Assembly (NCBI GenBank): GCA_949840915.1 | Contig: CATKXY010000001.1 | Span: 124,001 to 188,000, forward strand | Origin: an uncultured Lachnospiraceae bacterium | Lineage (GTDB): Bacteria > Bacillota > Clostridia > Lachnospirales > Lachnospiraceae | Length of the DNA stretch: 64,000 nucleotides | Direction of reading: 5' to 3' | In this document: positions 60,120 to 64,000 of the stretch, piece after piece | How positions within the stretch are numbered: the stretch's first letter is position 1 | Layout of the letters: the number at the start of each line of letters is the position of its first letter | Position numbers and translations under genes: made by a program | Notes under the pieces: model-generated | Told to the model about the DNA's origin: nothing | The model's input: only the letters and a program-made list of their open reading frames with translations | Database searches by the model: none

Positions 60120-61034
60120 TTAATCGGCGAGTCCCAGCAGTGTCATGATCAGGGCCATGCGCACATAGACTCCGTACTGTGCCTGTCTGAAGTAGGCGGC
60201 TCTGGGGTCATGATCCACCTCCACATCGATCTCGTTTACTCTGGGCAGAGGATGGAGCACCAGCATGTCCTCTCTGGCCAGTTTCATTTTCTCCGGGGTG
60301 AGAATGTAGAAATCCTTCAGGCGGACATAGTCCTCCTCGTTGAAGAAACGTTCCTTCTGCACCCGGGTCATATAGAGCAGGTCTAGCTGGGGGAGAACAT
60401 CGTCCAGGCGGATGACCTCCTCGAAGGGGATATCTTTCTCGCGGAGCATTTCGGTGATGTAATCGGGAATGCGCAGCTCCTCGGGGGAGATAAAGAGAAA
60501 GCGGATGCCGGGATAGCGCACCAGCGCATGAATCAGGGAGTGGACGGTGCGTCCGAATTTCAGGTCGCCGCACAGGCCGATGGTAAAATGCTCCAGTCTT
60601 CCCTTAAGATTACGGATGGTCAGAAGGTCCGTGAGGGTCTGGGTGGGGTGGTGATGACCGCCGTCTCCGGCATTGATCACGGGAATCCGGGATTTGCCTG
60701 CAGCTACGGTGGCGGCTCCCTCCTTGGGGTGACGCATGGCGCAGATATCCGCGTAGCAGGAGATGACCTGAATGGTGTCGGCCACGCTCTCGCCCTTGGC
60801 GGCGGAAGAGGAGCCGGCATCGGAGAATCCCAGGACTCTGCCGCCGAGACGGATCATAGCGGACTCAAAGCTTAAGCGTGTCCGGGTGCTGGGTTCATAG
60901 AAGCAGGTGGCCAGGATTCTGCCTTCGCAGACATGAGCGTAGCGCCCGGGTTCGCGCTCAATGGAAGCGGCCAGATCGAAGAGCCGGTCCAGTTCCTCTG
61001 TTGTAAAGTCCAGGGGGCTGATTAAATGACGCAT
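60120..61034 (-). CDS. pyrB: Aspartate carbamoyltransferase catalytic subunit
   Basis: [50 protein letters not shown]. Confidence 0.97.
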   Translation of the reverse strand: MRHLISPLDFTTEELDRLFDLAASIEREPGRYAHVCEGRILATCFYEPSTRTRLSFESAMIRLGGRVLGFSDAGSSSAAKGESVADTIQVISCYADICAMRHPKEGAATVAAGKSRIPVINAGDGGHHHPTQTLTDLLTIRNLKGRLEHFTIGLCGDLKFGRTVHSLIHALVRYPGIRFLFISPEELRIPDYITEMLREKDIPFEEVIRLDDVLPQLDLLYMTRVQKERFFNEEDYVRLKDFYILTPEKMKLAREDMLVLHPLPRVNEIDVEVDHDPRAAYFRQAQYGVYVRMALIMTLLGLAD

Positions 61035-61081
61035 AGTGTTTCCTCCGTTGGTGTTATAACTGAAATTGATATTATGTCTTA

Positions 61082-61119
61082 GAAAAAGCCGAAGAGAAAA
61101 GGAACTCTCTTCGACTTTT
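61082..61119 (-). terminator. Terminator downstream of nitroreductase gene
   Basis: AAAAAGCCGAAGAGA-AAAGGAAC-TCTCTTCGACTTTT. Confidence 0.7.
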
Positions 61120-61125
61120 CAATGC

Positions 61126-61665
61126 TTATTCCTGATAGGATAACAAGTCTGCCACCGTCTTGCGTCTGGGAGCTTCCGGTGACTCTGCGGGATAGCCGAT
61201 GGCAATCAGTGCGATCAGCTCCTGATTGTCAGGTATCTCCAATAATTTTACCACGTCGGCCTCGTCGTAAAGCCCCATGATCACGGTACCGAGTCCCTGT
61301 TCGTAGGCTGCCAGACAAAATGCCTCGCTGGCAGCGCCGGCGTCGTACATCTGCCAGCCGTCGCCCTTTTCGGTGGAGAAGGAGCCGTCTCTCTCATAAC
61401 CGCTGCGTCCGGTCACGACAGTCACTGCGATCACCATGGGGGCATTGTTCATGATCGTACCGTTTCCGGCCCAGGTGGTGGTACATGCGGCAAGCTTGTT
61501 CTTCTTTTCGCCCTCCACCGCTATGTAACGGGTAATCTGAGTATTTTTCCAGCTGGGAGCAAAGGAAGCTGTCTCCACGATCTGTTCCAGGAACTCATGG
61601 GACACGGGCTGCTCAGTAAATTTGCGAATACTTCTGCGTCCGGTGATACATTCTTTTGCGGTCAT
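61126..61665 (-). CDS. Nitroreductase family protein
   Basis: CITGRRSIRKFTEQPVSHEFLEQIVETASFAPSWKNTQI; YEQGLGTVIMGLY. Confidence 0.93.
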   Translation of the reverse strand: MTAKECITGRRSIRKFTEQPVSHEFLEQIVETASFAPSWKNTQITRYIAVEGEKKNKLAACTTTWAGNGTIMNNAPMVIAVTVVTGRSGYERDGSFSTEKGDGWQMYDAGAASEAFCLAAYEQGLGTVIMGLYDEADVVKLLEIPDNQELIALIAIGYPAESPEAPRRKTVADLLSYQE

Positions 61666-61816
61666 AGAAAAACCTCCTGTCTATATTCTTGTTATATGAT
61701 ACCACTTCCCGACTCCGGATTCAATCAAATATTTCCGAAAAGAACCATAAATTTGGAAGAAAGGTTTTGCATATCCGTTCGGAATGAATTATAATCATAG
61801 GAAGGAGGTGGCTGAG

Positions 61817-62191
61817 ATGATAGAGTTTGTTGAGAGAAAGCGGTGGCTCTTTTTCGGGCTTCCCTTTACGTTTACCAAATATGCCATCCGCGAGGACATG
61901 ATCACGATTACCAGTGGTCTGTTAAAGACTGTGGAGAATGATTGTTATATGTATAAGGTGCAGGATGTGGAGCATGTGGCAAGCCTGGCGGAGAAGCTGT
62001 TTAAGCTGGGGACGGTGATCTGTTATACCGGCGACACGACTCATCCCCGGCTTGTGCTGGAGCATATCAGAAACGCCAGGGAGATCAAGGCCTTTATCCT
62101 GAAGGAATCGGAGGAGGCCAGACTCAAACGGCGCACTGTCAACATGCTGGACATCGGGTCTTTGGGAATGGATGATATTGATGATATGTGA
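61817..62191 (+). CDS. Small PH-like (bPH_2-type) domain protein
   Basis: FTFTKYAIREDMITITSGLLKTVENDCYMYKVQDVEHVASLAEKLFKLGTVICYTGDTTHPRLVLEHI; GGAGGTGG RBS. Confidence 0.65.
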   Translation: MIEFVERKRWLFFGLPFTFTKYAIREDMITITSGLLKTVENDCYMYKVQDVEHVASLAEKLFKLGTVICYTGDTTHPRLVLEHIRNAREIKAFILKESEEARLKRRTVNMLDIGSLGMDDIDDM

Positions 62192-62222
62192 GAATCCGCC
62201 GGATGAGCGGGAAGGTTCATAT

Positions 62223-62693
62223 TCAGGGATTGGTCCGGGACGAAATCCGAAGGGTTTCGTCCTGTAACTGTGTGCGGCAGAGCATGTGCTCAAACAGAAG
62301 TCCTGCGCTGAACCAGAGAGGAGCGTAGTCCAGGCGGATCACTCTGCCGATGTGGTAGCGGCTTTTCCCGTAATCCCAGGGACAGAGCTTACGTCTGCGC
62401 AGAAAGCGTCCGGAGAGGAATTCCACGGAGAAGATCAGGGTCATATAGGTGATTCCTCTTAGGAATACGGGGCGTTTGCGCATCAGTTTAAAAAGCGGAT
62501 CAAGAAAAGCGGCACAGCCGTAGATGGGGAACATCCACAGGGATGTGGTGCCTGTGAGACGCAGGTTGCGGCGGCGCAGGGAGTTCATGGCGGTGAAGGT
62601 GATCTCAAGACACCACCCGGCGAGACCGCAGAGCAGGAAATTATGAATGAAATTATGAACGGGATTGTGTATGGGGGAATTGTGTCTGCACAT
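62223..62693 (-). CDS. PF06541-like small membrane protein
   Basis: FLLCGLAGWCLEITFTAMNS...LTGTTSLWMFPIYGCAAFLDPLF resembles the protein at 49041-49928; start set at MCRHNS. Confidence 0.6.
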   Translation of the reverse strand: MCRHNSPIHNPVHNFIHNFLLCGLAGWCLEITFTAMNSLRRRNLRLTGTTSLWMFPIYGCAAFLDPLFKLMRKRPVFLRGITYMTLIFSVEFLSGRFLRRRKLCPWDYGKSRYHIGRVIRLDYAPLWFSAGLLFEHMLCRTQLQDETLRISSRTNP

Positions 62694-62783
62694 AGTAACC
62701 TCACTTTGTATGAAGGTAGCATGGACAGATTTCCGATTATTATACATTTTTGATGCTGATACATATGCGGTGAGGTGAGGCGG

Positions 62784-64000
62784 ATGAAATATCGGGAGGC
62801 TTTGGAGTATCTGGAGAGTATTCAAAATTACGGTATTGTGCCGGGGCTTGAGAGCATTGTCAGGCTGTGCGGAAGTCTGGGTGATCCTCAGGAGCGGCTG
62901 AAATTTGTCCATATAGCCGGAACCAATGGAAAAGGCTCCACTTTGGCTTATCTGTCCAATGTCCTGCGGTGCGCGGGATACCGCGTGGGGCGTTATAGTT
63001 CTCCCGCTGTGCTGGAGTATCGGGAGATCATACAGATAAACGGCAGAAATATTACCCAGAAAGCATTTTGTGAGGGAATTGAATTAATTCGTAACGCTTG
63101 TTATCAAATTGTTGAGGAAGGTTATCCTCATCCCACGCCCTTTGAGGTGGAGACTGCGCTGGCTTTCTGGTATTTTGACAGGGCGGGCTGCGATATTGTG
63201 GTACTGGAGACCGGAATGGGAGGCCTCTATGACGCGACCAATCTGATTCAGACTACGGTGGCTGCCGTGCTTGCCTCTATCAGTATGGATCACATGAAGT
63301 TTCTGGGCGGCAGTCTGTCAGAGATTGCCGCACATAAGGCGGGCATTTTGAAAGAGGGCTGTGATGCGGTCAGCATGGAGCAGGCACCCGAGGCTATGGA
63401 GGTAGTGCGGCGTGTCGCAGAGGAGAAGCATTGCCGTCTGCGTGTGACGGACAGAGCCTGCATCACGAATCTGAGAAGAAGCGGAAGGGATGTAGAGCGG
63501 CAGCGCTTTGATTACAGGTCCGCAGAGGGATCCGTTTTGAAGGATCTGGAGATTCATCTCGGGGGAGTCTTTCAGACGGACAATGTATTGCTGGCGCTGG
63601 AGACGCTCCGGGTGCTTCGGGAGAAAGGTTTTGCCGTCAGTGAGACGGCGCTGCGGAAGGGACTTCGGGAGACTGTGTGGCCGGGGCGCTTTTCCGTGAT
63701 TTCGACAAAGCCGCTGTTTGTGGTGGATGGAGCGCACAATGAGGACGCGGCGGGGAAACTTGCCCGTACCGTGGAAATGTATTTTACAAACAGACGAATT
63801 ATTTATATAATGGGGATGTTGCGGGATAAAGAGTGTGAGAAGGTGATAAGTCTGACCCAGAGCTATGCGGATCAGATCATCACAGTCACGCCTCCGGAAA
63901 ATCCCCGGGCCATGCAGGCCTATGATCTGGCACAGGAGATCGCCAGGGTTCATCCCAGGGTCACCGCGGCAGACAGTCTGGAGGAGGCCGTGGAGCTGGC
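62784..64000 (+). CDS. folC: Folylpolyglutamate synthase / dihydrofolate synthase (partial, 3' end off window)
   Basis: VHIAGTNGKGSTLAYLSNVLRCAGYRVGRYSSPAV...ETGMGGLYDATN...VVDGAHNEDAAGKLA. Not in ORF track because it runs off the edge. Confidence 0.94.
   Translation, partial: MKYREALEYLESIQNYGIVPGLESIVRLCGSLGDPQERLKFVHIAGTNGKGSTLAYLSNVLRCAGYRVGRYSSPAVLEYREIIQINGRNITQKAFCEGIELIRNACYQIVEEGYPHPTPFEVETALAFWYFDRAGCDIVVLETGMGGLYDATNLIQTTVAAVLASISMDHMKFLGGSLSEIAAHKAGILKEGCDAVSMEQAPEAMEVVRRVAEEKHCRLRVTDRACITNLRRSGRDVERQRFDYRSAEGSVLKDLEIHLGGVFQTDNVLLALETLRVLREKGFAVSETALRKGLRETVWPGRFSVISTKPLFVVDGAHNEDAAGKLARTVEMYFTNRRIIYIMGMLRDKECEKVISLTQSYADQIITVTPPENPRAMQAYDLAQEIARVHPRVTAADSLEEAVEL

Overview
The window is a chromosomal segment of a Lachnospiraceae-like (Clostridia) bacterium. 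This placement comes from gene content and protein style; no search was run. Most of it is a dense core backbone: rho-rpmE-DUF1385-prmC-prfA, an IbrA/IbrB-like pair followed by YhaO/YhaN-like (SbcCD-type) genes, a PrsA-like foldase, htpG with a CIRCE operator, glgC-glgD, tRNA-Leu(CAG), dgt-dnaG-rpoD-trmK, a TGS/uridine-kinase-type gene, rnpB, a CobW/CobW-like/ZIP metal cluster, ylmH, c-di-GMP enzymes, an ECF sigma/anti-sigma pair, a two-component system, pyrB-pyrI, and folC (cut by the window edge). The most distinctive region is an AT-rich accessory island (about 37.0-42.0 kb) between the nucleoside kinase gene and rnpB. It holds a decayed RloA-like AAA ATPase followed by an intact, tightly coupled two-gene operon. 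The first gene (38914-41049) encodes a NACHT-type STAND NTPase with a pentapeptide-like C-terminal region. The second (41054-41992) encodes a RelA/SpoT-fold nucleotidyltransferase with an apparently non-canonical G-loop. I propose this as a candidate anti-phage NACHT-sensor/toxSAS-like-effector system. Its 3' end contains the predicted rnpB promoter. Other notable points are two sigma-D/sigma-28-like promoters ahead of poorly characterised genes, a eukaryote-like charged linker in HtpG, and a tandemly duplicated hairpin at the prfA 3' end.
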